DNA from: Heterodera schachtii
Lineage: Eukaryota; Nematoda; Chromadorea; Rhabditida; Heteroderidae
Length of the DNA: 64,000 nt
Assembly (NCBI GenBank): GCA_023374025.1
Contig: SIJG01000023.1
Coordinates: 214,197-278,196, forward strand
Reading direction: 5' to 3'
In this document: positions 44,430-55,920 of the stretch, in pieces
Layout: each line of letters begins with the position of its first letter
Position numbering within the stretch: position 1 is the stretch's first letter
Made by a program: the position numbers and the translations under genes
Notes under the pieces: generated by a model
Told to the model about the DNA's origin: nothing
The model's database searches: none
The model's input: only the letters and a program-made list of their open reading frames with translations

Positions 44430-44825
44430 AAATTTTCTCTTGTGCGTCAAAGCGCTTAGCACTCGCTTAAAAAAAGATTCTCCTTTTCAAATACTTTTTT
44501 TAGATATCAAATTTGTTCGGTTCAGTTGGGAATGAAGCGAGTTATGGCTGACCAAAATAAAAAATACAAAAAAGGCATTTACGAGCGAAATTTTAAATTA
44601 ACGCGTAAATAATGCCATAATTAAAAATGGCGTAATTTTTTGCGCGCTAATTCAAAATTTACACTGGTAAATGCTTTTTTTGTATTTTTATTTTGATCAG
44701 CCATAACTCGCTTTATTTCCAACTAAATTGAATAAAATTGATATCTAAAAAAAAGTATTTGAAAAGGAGAATTTTTTCTAAGCAAATGCTAAGCGTTTTG
44801 ACGCATAGAAGAAAAGTTATGAAAA
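44430..44825. repeat. Long imperfect palindrome, about 395 bp
   Basis: Mirror pairs: GTGCGTCAAAGCGCTTAGCA against TGCTAAGCGTTTTGACGCAT; TCTCCTTTTCAAATACTTTT against its complement; GAAGCGAGTTATGGCTGACC against GATCAGCCATAACTCGCTTT. It occupies most of the 938-bp gap between cfp-1 and the TFIIS/SNIP1 gene. Non-coding. Confidence 0.85.
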
Positions 44826-44955
44826 TTTTCAAAAATTAATTAAGTTGGTTTAGTACTGTTTTTTAACAGAGTAATTTGTCAAATTTACGAATCCTCTGTC
44901 TCCTCTTTGTTCTTTTACCTTTTTCCTACATTTTTGGGCCTTCCATTTGTCCACA

Positions 44956-47900
44956 ATGAATGTGCATGAGGAAGACATCGTGGAAATCTCACGTAAATTG
45001 ACCAAAATGACTGATGGGTCGAAATCGGTAAGTTTATTTCTTTTTAACACTTGGAAATTATATTTTTTGGGCCTTTGTTTTAAGATGGACGACGCTGTTG
45101 AATTGATGACTGCCTTGGAGAACATGCGGGTGAACATCGACCTGCTCAGTGTAAAATTTTGGATTTTTTTTTTTGAAATTCGGGTAATTTGGGCCTAGTT
45201 ATTCCTGGTTTAAAACCCTGATTTTTGCTGATTCTGAGGTCCAACGTCACCATCCTTTGAAAATTGGGATTTGGTTCCTATCAAAAGCTCTGGTGAATAT
45301 GTAGTTAGCACCGCATATCTTTAAAAAACTAGGAAAATCCTTAGATTTTTTTATAGAAAACTCGCATTGGCACTGTGTTGAATGATTTTCGGAGGAAAAT
45401 TAAAGACGAAAAGGTGGCCAAACGCTGCAAGGCATTGATCAGGGTTTGCTTTTCTGAGTAAAATTGCTGAACAACAGAGGCTGGATGGGCTTGGTGCCCA
45501 ATGAGCTTTTCCCGGGCCCAGTCAATTGTCTTAAAATAATCCCTGGACCGCTAATCCCAAAAATCCATTTATAGTGAAAAATGTTAAAATTAGAACTAGG
45601 TTCTATCAAACATGGAGGGTTAACAGTGTTTTGGTCCCAAATAATGGGTCCTTTTCAATAAATAATCATTTTTTTCAAAAAAAAAAAAATTTTTTTTTTT
45701 CGGTGGTCTCAGAAACCTGCTTTTTTGCACCTATTTCAACCCCAAACTTTATTTCTTGTTGTCTTCGAAAAAAAATATATTTTTTCATAGAAATGGGAGG
45801 CGGAAGAGGAGGAGGAGGAGCTGCGGCACAAGCTAATGAAGAAGCGGAGCGACAAAGAGGAGGCGAAGGAACGGCCGTCGTTTGTGCCCAGCGGAGCGTT
45901 GGCCAAGGAAAGCGGCAGCAATCGGTAAGAAAAAACAGTTGGCAAAAAAACTAACAAAAGGGCTTAAGCAACGCCGTCAAACAAAAAAAAATTTTTTTTT
46001 TTTTTGTTTCTTGAATTGCCCACAAATTAGACCGATAAAAAAACATTTTGACACTTTTGAAACACTGAAAATTGTGCAAATGCTTGAAGAAGAACACATT
46101 TGTCAGAAAAAAAACTGGCGTTATTTGAAAAATGGCATTTTTTGAATTTTAATACTACCCAAAGAGGGTACCCTTTAAGTTGAAAAAAAATTTTTCATGT
46201 TTAGTCATGAAATTTGACCCTTGGAGTTTTGGGGATTGCTGATTACAAATCTATCATCTTAAAAAAAGTTTTGTAAACCAAAAAGGGCCCATTTGGTTTT
46301 TAAAACTGCCACTTTTGTAAATAGCGGCAAAAATTTTTCAAATTTCTCTATCGCATAAATTTTTTTGATTTTTTTTTCCACCAGTCGTGCTGACGAAGAT
46401 CGCCGGGAGCGGGACAGGGGACGGGAACGGCGGGAGCAGCACCACCATCATCACCATGAACACCACCATGAGCATCGACGGAAAAGTGGCCGGAGAGGAG
46501 AGGGGGAGCCACCGCCGGGCGGCTGGGACAAGCCGAAATGGGAGGACGACGCGGTCAAAAAGGAGGAGGGCGGGGGAGAAGAAGCGGAGAAGCAGCAACA
46601 GCGCAGGGGAGAAGAGGAGGAGGAGAAGGAAAAGCCGTCATTTGTGCCCAGCGGGAAAGTTGGCCAAGGACACCAACACGTACAAGGGCGTACTGATCAA
46701 GGTCCACCTTAGATCGGGCGGGGGCAAATTTGAATTCCTTTTACGATGCATTTTGGTACCCCTCGCGGTTTTTATAAGAAAATTTCAAAAAAAAAAAATT
46801 TTTTTTTTGAATTTTTTGGGAAAATAAAATATTTCCCCATTTGTTTGTTGTTTTTTTTTTGGTGTCGGATAATTCAGTCTCGACGGTATTTGGACACTCC
46901 AATTCCAATGCCAAAATTTACATTATAGACGCAATGCTGACCCGTAACCAAAAAAAAAAAAAATTTTTTTTTTCGTGGGTGGGTAGGGCGACGAATAGAC
47001 AACCAAAGACAATTAATGGTCCGGTGGCGTCGAAATATGCCGCTTTGGAAAATTTTTGAAATATTGGAAATTTCTTGAAATCTTAAAAAAGAATTGGTTT
47101 ATCCCCATACGCAAAATCTAGGTCTCCCTGTTATTTGTGGTCTATTAATTTTTCACTTTTTCAGTACAATGAACCGCCGGAAGCCAAACTTCCGAAACTC
47201 CGCTGGCGCTTATATCCGTTTAAGGTATAAACAATGCGTTTTCATTTTTAAATTCAGCCAGCTTTTTTCAAAAATAAATTCAATCCCATGGATTGGCACA
47301 ATTTTACATTTCTCTAAAAACAAAAAAAAAAATTCCACTGATTTTTCCTGGCTCCTAAATTTTGGGGGTCTGTTTTTGCTGTTGAATTTTGAATTTGAAT
47401 TTATTGCATTTTGTTCCTCCCAGTCGGGGGTTCTTTTTCCAACCGAAAAAATCATTTTTTTTAATTCGGACGGAAAATGCCCGGGGGCACAATCGGCGCT
47501 TTGTCACTTATTCATTCATTTTTTTCAGGGTGACGATACTTTGCCGGTTTTTTACATACACCGTCAGTCCGCTTATCTGATCGGTCGTGATCGCAAAATC
47601 GCCGATTTTCCCGTCGACCATCCCAGCTGCTCCAAGCAGCACGCCGCGCTGCAGTACCGCTCATTGCAATACGAGCGCTCGGACGGGTCCATCGGACGGG
47701 TGAGAGAGAGTCCGTGAACTCGCCCAACTCTGCCCAATTTTCAATTTTTTATGAGAAAATTCATGAATAGTTTTTGCGATTTTTTTAAATTCCATGATGT
47801 TTTGCTAAGTTTGCTCAAAAGGTTTCCTAAAAAATGTTTTCGTGAAATTTCTGGTTTAAATTACATTTTAAAGATTTTTCTGGGGTAACGATTTGGGGGA

Positions 47901-48521
47901 TAAATGGGGAGGGGGGAGCTGTTCTCGGACTACTAATGCAGATGCATTTCCTGTTCAGAGGACACGGCCATACATAATCGACCTTGGGTCGGGCAATGGC
48001 ACTTTCTTGGTCAGTTTTAAAACGATTGGAACCTACCAAATGAAAATCATCAAATTTTATTTCATTTCTAAAACAATTTTTTTACATTAAAACAAAGTTT
48101 CTTTTTGTTGTGGTTGGTCCTGTTTGTTTCTGGTTTAAGAGCGTAACAAATTTCAAACCCGTCGAAAGAAAAACTTTAAAAGAAAATTTGTATTTGGCAA
48201 AGAAAAATACCGTAATGTAATTTTTGGCTCAGATTTAATAAAAATATAAATCCCCCATTCATTCGCACACAGAATGGTGACCGAATTGAGGCCCAGCGTT
48301 ATTACGAGTTGAGGGAGAAGGACGTGTTGCGGTTCGGGTTCAGCTCGCGTGAGTATGTGCTGCTCCATGAGCATTCGGCAGCAGTTGGCGCAGACGACGA
48401 GGCGGAGGAGGACACGTCGGCCGACGAGGGGGAGGAGGAGGACGAAGTGATGGACGGATTGGTGGACCGGACGGGCGGCGAAGAGCGAATTGCGGCGGCG
48501 GAGGAGGACGACCTGTTCTGA
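44956..48521 (+). CDS. TFIIS N-domain plus SNIP1-type FHA protein (fusion, frame break)
   Basis: Exons: 44956-45027, 45085-45150, 45357-45443, 45791-45924, 46385-46701, 47165-47224, 47529-47699, 47959-48009, 48273-48521. Residues 1-75 are a TFIIS N-terminal (LW) domain: EEDIVEISRKLTKM, ALENMRVNIDLL, KTRIGTVLNDFRRKIKDEKV, then KALIRKWE. A linker of two similar halves follows, each starting KWE and ending PSFVPSG(x)LAK; the second contains Arg/Glu- and His-rich stretches. The rest is the SNIP1 FHA module: YNEPPEAKLPKLRWRLYPFK, VFYIHRQSAYLIGRDRKIAD, HPSCSKQHAALQYR, YIIDLGSGNGTFL, RYYELREKDVLRFGFSSREY. SNIP1 works in splicing/RES-type complexes and microRNA processing. TFIIS core and zinc-ribbon domains are absent. 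One extra base near 46653-46659 (GGGAAAG) breaks the frame just before LAKDTNTYKG; about 401 residues if it is an error. Confidence 0.8.
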
Positions 48522-49110
48522 AACTGAGGAGGAGGACGAGGGATAAACACATACATAAAATTTTCAATTTCAATCTGAAATTTTTCAAATTAGTGTTATT
48601 GGAAAGCATAAAATTTCTTTTTTTCATTCATTTTTATTGGCATTGGCACGCCATTAAGTGAAAGTTATGAATTTTGACAGAAGAGAACACTGATGAGGCA
48701 ATCGAATGATATCAAAGAATTCGAAATTGGTTAATCTCGAGCAAAGTTATGCATAATTTTTTGTCAAACGATCTCAGATTTAGGTAAATTAAAATTAGGA
48801 CTAAAAAAACCCACAAAATTGGCCTATTTAGCTCAAAATCTATTAGCAAATTGGCAAAAATCCTCCAAATTTCTCCGGCGGCGCCTGTTGGTCACCAATA
48901 AAATTTTAATTTTTTTTTCTTTTAAAAGCGCTTCAAAAATGGCCCATTAAATCTGTAAAAAAAGGCTGCATTCAAAAAACTAAAAATTTCTCATCATTTT
49001 TACACATTGGCCATATATTTTCCTTTTTCGTTACTCTTTTTTTTCAATTTCTTTTCCTTCCGTTTCTTAAAAATCCCTTTGTCAATCTTTTCTCTGGCCA
49101 TACATCAGCC
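48522..49110. other. Intergenic before tRNA-Trp, repeat fragments
   Basis: 48660-48730 (GAAAGTTATGAATTTTGACA, ATCGAATGATATCAAAGAAT) resembles the CTTGGTATCATTCGA palindrome family. Near 48880 TTCTCCGGCGGCGCCTGTTG resembles, in reverse, the GGCGGTGCCGAT motif. No gene seen. Confidence 0.45.
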
Positions 49111-49182
49111 GACTCCGTGGCGCAATGGTAGCGCGTCTGACTCCAGATCAGAAGGTTGCGTGTTCAAGTCACGTCGGGGTCA
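49111..49182 (+). tRNA. tRNA-Trp (CCA)
   Basis: 72 nt with acceptor stem GACTCCG/CGGGGTC (one G-T pair), D arm TGGCGCAATGGTAGCGCG, anticodon loop CTCCAGA with anticodon CCA, T arm TGTTCAAGTCACG and discriminator A. The sequence is nearly that of known metazoan tRNA-Trp. A T-rich run right after the 3' end (TTTTTAATTTTTTTTTTT) serves as pol III terminator. No intron. Confidence 0.97.
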
Positions 49183-49552
49183 ATAGCTTTTTAATTTTTT
49201 TTTTTGTTGCTTTGTTTTTATTTCTTTTTAAATTGCGCAAAATAAAAAATATTTACATTTAAAATAAGAATTGGGACATAAAAAAACTTTTTTATATTTT
49301 TTATTGAATAAAAAGACGAAAAAATGCATTTTTAATTTGTAAAAATTTTTGAAAAAATTTTTCCTGGAAAAGCAAAATTAAACATTTTAATGAGAATTTC
49401 TCGACAAATTGTTGACTTCTCGGCATCATGTTATTATTTTAGATGTCGAAAATTGGAAAAAAATCGCTAAAGTTTACTTTACAAATGAATATATTTAGCG
49501 AAATGACAAAAAAAAATTGTGTATTTTTATCGACGGTTTTCTTTCCGTTTTT
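49183..49552. other. Spacer between tRNA-Trp and the 3' end of EMC3
   Basis: 370 bp of AT-rich DNA without a gene; it includes the pol III terminator T run and the probable EMC3 3' UTR (minus strand). Confidence 0.45.
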
Positions 49553-51841
49553 CTATCTCGGGTTGAACGTGTGCGTGTACAGCTGCAGCGCCTCCCATTC
49601 GGACTAAAAGTGTAGGGAGAAGAAATTCGGGGAAAAACGGGATTAAAATTCGAGATTTCAATAAAATGAAATAATAAAATGGCCCCAATCGGGAAGGACT
49701 AACGACTGACTTTGAACGCCCCCTTCGGGTCTTGGCCCGGCGCGACCATCTGGGGCTGTGCCATGCCGAGCATTGCCTGCTCGTCCATCATCTCGGCCGC
49801 ATTCTCGCCGCCCAACACCAGCGCGTACACCGAGCGGAGGCCGAACACGTTCAGGAAGTACCTTCATTAATTTAGTCGGCTAATTGTACCAATTAAATAA
49901 ATAATGTGGTTCTCTTTCTTCACCATGAAGCGGAGGAAACCCATGAAGCGTCCAACGACTGCAAATCGACGCCCCGCTGAAGCATCGGTTTGAAGCGAAG
50001 TGTCAACGGGAAGGGCACCTGAATGGACGGGGGACATTCATTGTTGGCACAATGGGGGAAAGAAATGCCGTAAAGAGAGGGAAGGGGGGGGGGGAGAGAT
50101 TAAAATGCCAAATCTGCACGGGGTTTTCGTCGAAAAGGACAACAAATAGCGCATGAAAATGGAATTGGCACGGTACAAAATGATGCCGTCAAATGGGCAA
50201 TGGTGGAGGTAGTGCCAATAAGGGCGGCACGGAATTCCGATTTCAGACATATTTGGGGTCGGAATCAGATTTTTCTAAATTTTTGGGGCCTCGAAATGTC
50301 ATCCCTGGTGCCAATGCAAATGGATGACCAGGGCCGCCCGCCCTCAGGCGGCGGGTGCCAAAGAATTATATGCCACCAATGGACGGTCAGTCGGATGGAC
50401 GAACCCGCGTGGTGACGAAGCCGGAAAAGGTCCAGTTGATCCAACCGCCGATGACCAGCATGGGCACCATGTTCAGCATGTTGCCCTTGACCATCTCCGT
50501 CATCGTGGACGGGTCGAGCATCTTTTAGGGAAATGAAGGGATAAATTGAAAAAAACTGCACTAAAATGGTAGTAATTCAATGGCGCGGCGCCTCTGTCGG
50601 CGGCACCTCCCCTTCCTTTAGTGCCAGATTTTCAAACTCGTCAAGTGCCCGATTTTTCTGACTTTTAGGGGAATGGCACCATACATGCACAAGGGGTGTC
50701 TCAGCCCGAACAGGGGGGGGGGGGGGCAGGCGTCCGGCGGTGCCGATAGACGCCGCCGAAATTTTTTTTTGAATTTTGTATGAATTTCGCTAAGAAAACT
50801 GTGCAAATTTTCCTCTTTGGTTAACGACCCCCTCCCCTCCACGACGGCCCCTCCCTTTTTTACAGCCGCCCCCCTTACGAACGAGGGGGGGGGGGGGGGG
50901 GGGTGTCCGAGGCCTCTTACGACGAGGGGGGGGGTGTGTCGAGACACCCCTTGTGCATGTATGAATGGCACCCCCTTTGGATCGGAGAAAATTTTTTTTA
51001 TAAAATTCTAAAAAAAAATTTTATTTTTTTTGTTTTGCCCCCGCCCCCGGGTTAAACCAACCGTACCGGGTTCGGCTGCGTGTTCTGTTTATCCTGCCGC
51101 TTGACCAGCTGGCCATGCTGCTCGTCACACAACAGCCAGCGCCGCTGGGCAAACGAATCGGCGGGCAAAAAGCGCCCATTCTCACGCAACAGACGCGCTT
51201 TGAGCAGCCAATGGCTTAACGAACGGAAGGGGCTGGTAGAAATGAAAAGCGTAATAATTTCTCAAAAAATATTCATTTGTAAAACATTTTTTAAACAAGA
51301 AAATTCAGGAAAAGAATTTTTTAAAAATTTTTCTGGCAATTTTTCAAAAAAAAAAATTTCCTTAAAATTTTTCTTATGGTCAAAAAAACGCACCTGTCCC
51401 GCACCGACTGCAGGTCAGCACTCTTCTTGGTGACCAGCAACAGGAACACGTAGTGCCGGACAATGCCAACCAAAAAAGTGATCAACTAAAAGGAGGGGGG
51501 GGGGGGGGGGGAGAATTTTGGGATGGAAAAAACAGTGCGAAATTCTAATCGCGGAGTGATCAGAAACTAATTTGGGGACGATTTCACGATTTGTGGGAAA
51601 TGAGACTGGTAGAAGCCCCCTGACACGGAACGTGCTTAGAGAACCCGGATTTGATTAAAAAAACGGCATAAAACGGCCGGCATTCGGGCGGGCGCTGAAA
51701 AGTGCAAACGGGTCCAACAGGAAGGCCCCAAAGTGGTGGCCCGTCGACGAACACATCCCACAAAAACAAAACAAACTGACTGACCACAATGGGCACGAAC
51801 ACCCAAGTGCGGATGGCCGGGTCCAACAACAGGTCGGTCAT
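49553..51841 (-). CDS. EMC3: ER membrane protein complex subunit 3
   Basis: Seven exons, consistent phases: 51841-51785, 51485-51394, 51232-51067, 50521-50405, 50018-49924, 49861-49711, 49603-49553, giving 242 residues (human 261). An in-frame ATG at 51865 could add eight residues. The protein begins [20 protein letters not shown] with the first membrane segment, continues [82 protein letters not shown] and [17 protein letters not shown]. This matches EMC3 block by block. EMC3 is the Oxa1/YidC-like insertase subunit of the ER membrane complex; the [20 protein letters not shown] helix lines its insertion groove. The C-terminus is shorter than human. A MULE-like MITE sits in intron 3. Confidence 0.95.
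50681..50962. mobile_element. MITE with 22-bp TIRs and 10-bp target duplication
   Basis: 50681-50702 (ATACATGCACAAGGGG and the following GTGTCTC) is the perfect reverse complement of 50941-50962. Both ends are flanked by GAATGGCACC (50671-50680 and 50963-50972). A 9-11-bp duplication suggests a Mutator-like (MULE) origin. The interior has long G runs and the GGCGGTGCCGAT motif. No ORF. It lies in EMC3 intron 3. Confidence 0.88.
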
Positions 51842-51865
51842 GCGCCATTCGCCCGGCGGAAGCAT

Positions 51866-52397
51866 TTTATAAAAATAGAAAAAATGCTAAATAAAATTAA
51901 AAAAATAGGTAAATTAAATTTTTTAAAAATATACAATTTGGTTTTGTTGGAACAAATCAAAATCGAATTCAAATGAACACGAAAATGGTAAAATGTATTA
52001 TTGTTTATGCAAAATGCAAACGGTAAAAAACAAAAACAAATGATAATAAAAGGGCAATAAATTTTTTTCAATTTGAAAATTTCACTTTTTTTAATTTTAG
52101 ACGGCAATTTCGGGAAAATCCAATTTTAAGTAGGGACCGACGGGCCAATCGATGAGAATATTGGTAAATTGGGAAAGCAATCACACCTAATTGAGTAATT
52201 TAGGGGTAGAGCCGGACACACAAATTCGCTTGGGATTTGACGGGCGTGGAAAATGGCCAAATTACAAAATTTTTTGGGAAATTTTCGGGAAATCGAACGG
52301 ATGGACACTCGGAAATGACACGGAAAACATTTTTTCGTAAGAATGTGGCACCATTTCATCATCATCATCTTTCTCGCGGCACATCGTTCCGGCATGA
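51866..52397. other. Intergenic between EMC3 and the Rab gene
   Basis: 532 bp, AT-rich, holding the EMC3 5' flank and the Rab 3' flank (both minus strand). No gene supported. Confidence 0.45.
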
Positions 52398-53630
52398 TCA
52401 TGCGTAATAGTTGCAACAGCGGCGCCACCGGGCGGACAAATTGGTGGCGTTTGGGTAGCCGAGACGGAAAGCGGCGTCCGCCGTCGATTTGGGCCCGCCG
52501 CCCGCGCCCGACGCGTCCAAGTGGCCCAGCTCATCGTAGTGGCGCTTCAGGTGGTGGGCCAACTCGTGGAAAACTGTAATTTTTATAAATTTTCAAACTA
52601 AAATTTTTTCAAAAAAAAATTTAGAAAAATTTTTTGTACGAATTTTCAAGGAAAAAATTGTACAGCGATATTATCAAAATTATGGTGAATTACTGTTTTT
52701 TCTAATAAAAAAAAACTAAACCACTGACAAATGAGTGCCGAAATGTCATTTGGCCAATTAATTGCCCAATCTCTCCGCCAAGAAAAATTGCAACCAAAAC
52801 TCGGGCGACAAAATGAATGCCATAGAAAAAACTTGACCGACCACATTTTTCGGTGCCTATGCCAGTCCGACCATATTTGTTAGCCCCGGCACTCCAAAAA
52901 TCGCTTGCTTTTAAATGACCATTTTTGGAAACTTTGAAAGGGGGGGGGTGGGAATTTTCTGGAAATCCGCAAATTTTAATCCAATTTTACTCCCTCCCCC
53001 GGCTTTTTGAATTGGTTGCTTTGTTTTACCCTTTCGCTTACTTGTATCAATGTTGACGTTGGTCTTGGAGGACACCTCCAGCTGGGCCAGCATGGCATGC
53101 GCTCGGCACAACTGTTCCGCCTCCAACTCGTCCACCCGCCGTCGGCATCGGCCAGTAACCGCACCACCACCCGCCGCTGGTGTTGTTGAACCACCACCAC
53201 TGTTGTTCTCTTCCCCGTCGTCGTCATGTTGGCCATGGTTGAGGTCGCCACCGCCACCGTCTTCTTCGACCAGGTCAGCCTTGGTCCCTATGGAGGAAAT
53301 TCATTTGTACATTTTGCGCCTATGGAACCCAAAATCGGTTTCGTAATTTATTTGTATCTCAATATTAAAACATAATTTTCTATTAAGTATTTTAAAGTTA
53401 CAATCTGTTTTTTTTCGAGAAACAGGATTTTTAAACAAAGTTATAAAAAAAATTTTGGTTTTTTGAATTTTTTTTTTTTGTAGGGGGGGGGATCGTGGTT
53501 CAGTTCGCACAAAAAAGCAGCAAAACGTGACTGACCAACAAGAATTTGGCAACATTTGGCACCGCAAATTTGGACACGTCGTCAATCCAACGCTGTAACG
53601 ACATGAACGACTCCGGGCAGGTGAGGTCCT

Positions 53631-53665
<35 letters not shown>

Positions 53666-54658
53666 ATTTTTCCAACTTTCGAGCACATTGAGAGAGTGCG
53701 ATGGGCAAAATTAATTACTTTTTGGGGAATTTCCTACCCCATTTTTCAAAAAAATACGAATTTGAACTCACGCCTAGCTGAACCCCAGTCCCCGGCCCCA
53801 AATTTGCCACCACCGCACTCACATAGCACAGGATGATGCCGTTGGCGGACCGGTAGTAGGACTGGGTGATGGTGCGGAACCGCTCCTGACCCCCGGTGTC
53901 CCTGAAAGAGGAAAGATTCTGGTGGACATGTGGTCGGAGAGTGTGGGAAAAAAACGGATTTTAAAATGGGGATTCCTAAATTTCAAAAAAAAATTTTTTT
54001 TTTTTTTTTTTTTGTATTAAAAACCGAACCCTAAAAAATTATTTAAAAATTTCGATTTGATTTCCTCGAATTATGCTAAAAAAATTCACAATTATAAAGC
54101 AGGCTCCTCTAAAGACCGCGTTAAAAATTGAATTGGCAAAAAATTTTTTGCTTGCCATTCCACCGACCCCCATAACCCCCGAAAATTGGCCCACCAAATT
54201 TGCAATTTGATCCGTTTGCCCTCCACCATCAGCGTTTTCATGGTGAAGTCGACGCCAATTGTGGTGCCCTGCTTCTCAATGTACGTGCCGTTTTTGAAGC
54301 GTTGGACCACGCTGAAAATGGGAGGGGGGGGGGAATTAAATTTTAATTTTCAAGAAATTTTGGACTTTTCCCAATAAATTTTCGTGCCATTGTTTAGGGG
54401 TTGCCATGCCATGGCTTTTCTCGGTGCCTTCCCATAAAGATATATAATGTCAATTGTGTTAAAAGGGTGCTGCATATCTACTTGTTTTACCATGTTTTGC
54501 CGACGCCCATGTCGCCGATGAGGACCACCTGAAAAAAAAAATTTTTTTCAATTTTTTTAATTTCAAGGAGTGCGGCTAGGGGGGTGGGCGGAAATGACGA
54601 AGGGGAAATGAAGTTCACTCACCTTGAACAGGTAGTCAAACGAGTCGTCAGGGTCCAT
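52398..54658 (-). CDS. Rab19/Rab43-type small GTPase with long insert
   Basis: Seven exons, phases consistent: 54658-54623, 54528-54491, 54311-54195, 53901-53823, 53628-53532, 53287-53042, 52573-52398; 262 residues, longer than the usual 210-220. G1 GDMGVGKT, switch [15 protein letters not shown]3 DTGGQERF (Gly replaces the usual Ala), [15 protein letters not shown]4 TKAD (instead of NKxD), G5-like [27 protein letters not shown] and [15 protein letters not shown] fit Rab19/43 best; these act in Golgi and ciliary/autophagic traffic. Between G4 and the G5 helix there is an insert of about 45 Gly/Asp/Ser/Thr-rich residues. It ends RRCCNYYA, so the CC pair is four residues from the end, an unusual prenylation signal. 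The penultimate coding intron has a T run of about 31 just before the acceptor. Confidence 0.88.
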
Positions 54659-54928
54659 CGGATGGGTTTCGTCGTCGCACACTTTTGACGGCCCAATTTT
54701 GGCGGTGGCACTTCAGCAGCAGGACGACGCGCTAAACAATCGGGAGCACTTTAATGACCCTAATTAAGGAACAAATAGCCAATTGGCCAACATAAACGGT
54801 TTTCATTCCTTAACCGGCAAGAATTTTGGAATTACCCGAGCATTTAACCCACAGAGAATTACGGAATTGAAAGATTTGGGTGCGGACGAAAGCGATTCAT
54901 TGACCGATATTTTACAAATTATGAAAGT

Positions 54929-55510
54929 AAACCAAATTTAAAATGGAATTAAATTTTTGGATTGGCAAATTAAATTTTCAAATTAATTAATTACTCCCAT
55001 GGATCAATCAATTAATTAATAGCCGACGAAAGCCCCTTGAGGGGACGAAAAGCCAACAAATTACATTGGATGAATGGCATTGTTAATACAAATACTGAGT
55101 TAAAGTGTCCTGTCCCCTCATTTGGCAAACGACGCAACAAATGGCCACCGTTTTGCGCCATTTCCATTTTTTGCGTCCATTGGCGTAATGGACACATTTT
55201 CCCCCGGGGGCCCATTGCATTCGTAACCAAAATTAAAATGGAATAAATATGTTGGATTGGTAATATCATTTGCAAAATAATTAATAACTCCATTAATCGG
55301 TCAATTAATTAATTGATAGCCGACGAAAGCCCCGTGAAGGGATGAAAAGCAACAAATTACATTGAATGGCATTATTAATGCAAAATACGCTAAAGTTTCT
55401 GTCCCTTCACTCGGCACGACGCAACAAATGGCCACCTTTTTGCCCATTTTTTGGGTCCTTCGGCGCGATTTCCCCCCGGGGCCATTGCCAATGCATAGAG
55501 AAAATGGGTA
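54929..55510. repeat. Tandem duplication, two units of about 290 bp
   Basis: Unit 1 from 54929 and unit 2 from about 55227 share, in order, ACCAAAATTAAAATGGAAT-like start, ATTAATTxATAGCCGACGAA, AGCAACAAATTACATTG, ACGACGCAACAAATGGCCAC and a CCCCCGGGGGCCCATTGC-type end. Divergence with several small indels indicates an old duplication. No coding potential. Confidence 0.82.
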
Positions 55511-55511
55511 A

Positions 55512-55594
55512 TGAGAGGGGGAGAGAGATAGGGAGAGAGGGGGAAAGAGATAGGGAGAGAGGGAAAGAGAGAGAGAGATAGGGAGAGAGAGAGT
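55512..55594. repeat. GA microsatellite
   Basis: GAGAGAGATAGGGAGAGAGG-type purine repeat directly following the tandem duplication. Confidence 0.85.
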
Positions 55595-55920
55595 TAAACC
55601 ATTATGATTAGGCAAAGAAATGTAGTACAAATTAAAAATGGTAATAATTGCAATAAAAGGTTTTTAAAAAACACACAAAAAAAGTAATTAGAAAACAATT
55701 TTAAAATTTTATTTGATTTGTCAATGCAAAAATTAAAAAAATGGGAACAATGAAAACCAAAAAAAAAAAACTAAACACAAAAAAATAAATAAAAAGGCAT
55801 ATGGAAGAAACAAAAACAACAGAAATCGTCGATGAGTGACAAATTTTCAAAAATGATCGGTTGATCAATGGCATTTTCCGTGAAACAGTCGATTAATGAA
55901 CGCTTGAAATTATTGATTGA

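Larger units (their letters stand above)
54659..55920. other. Intergenic between the Rab gene and UMPS
   Basis: 1.26 kb holding the Rab promoter, a two-copy tandem duplication (54929-55510), a GA repeat (55512-55594) and A-rich DNA (55640-55830). No gene supported. Confidence 0.5.

Noticed and set aside
44956..45443. A complete TFIIS gene
   Set aside because: Only the N-terminal LW domain is present; no central domain or zinc ribbon follows, and the frame continues into SNIP1-type sequence.
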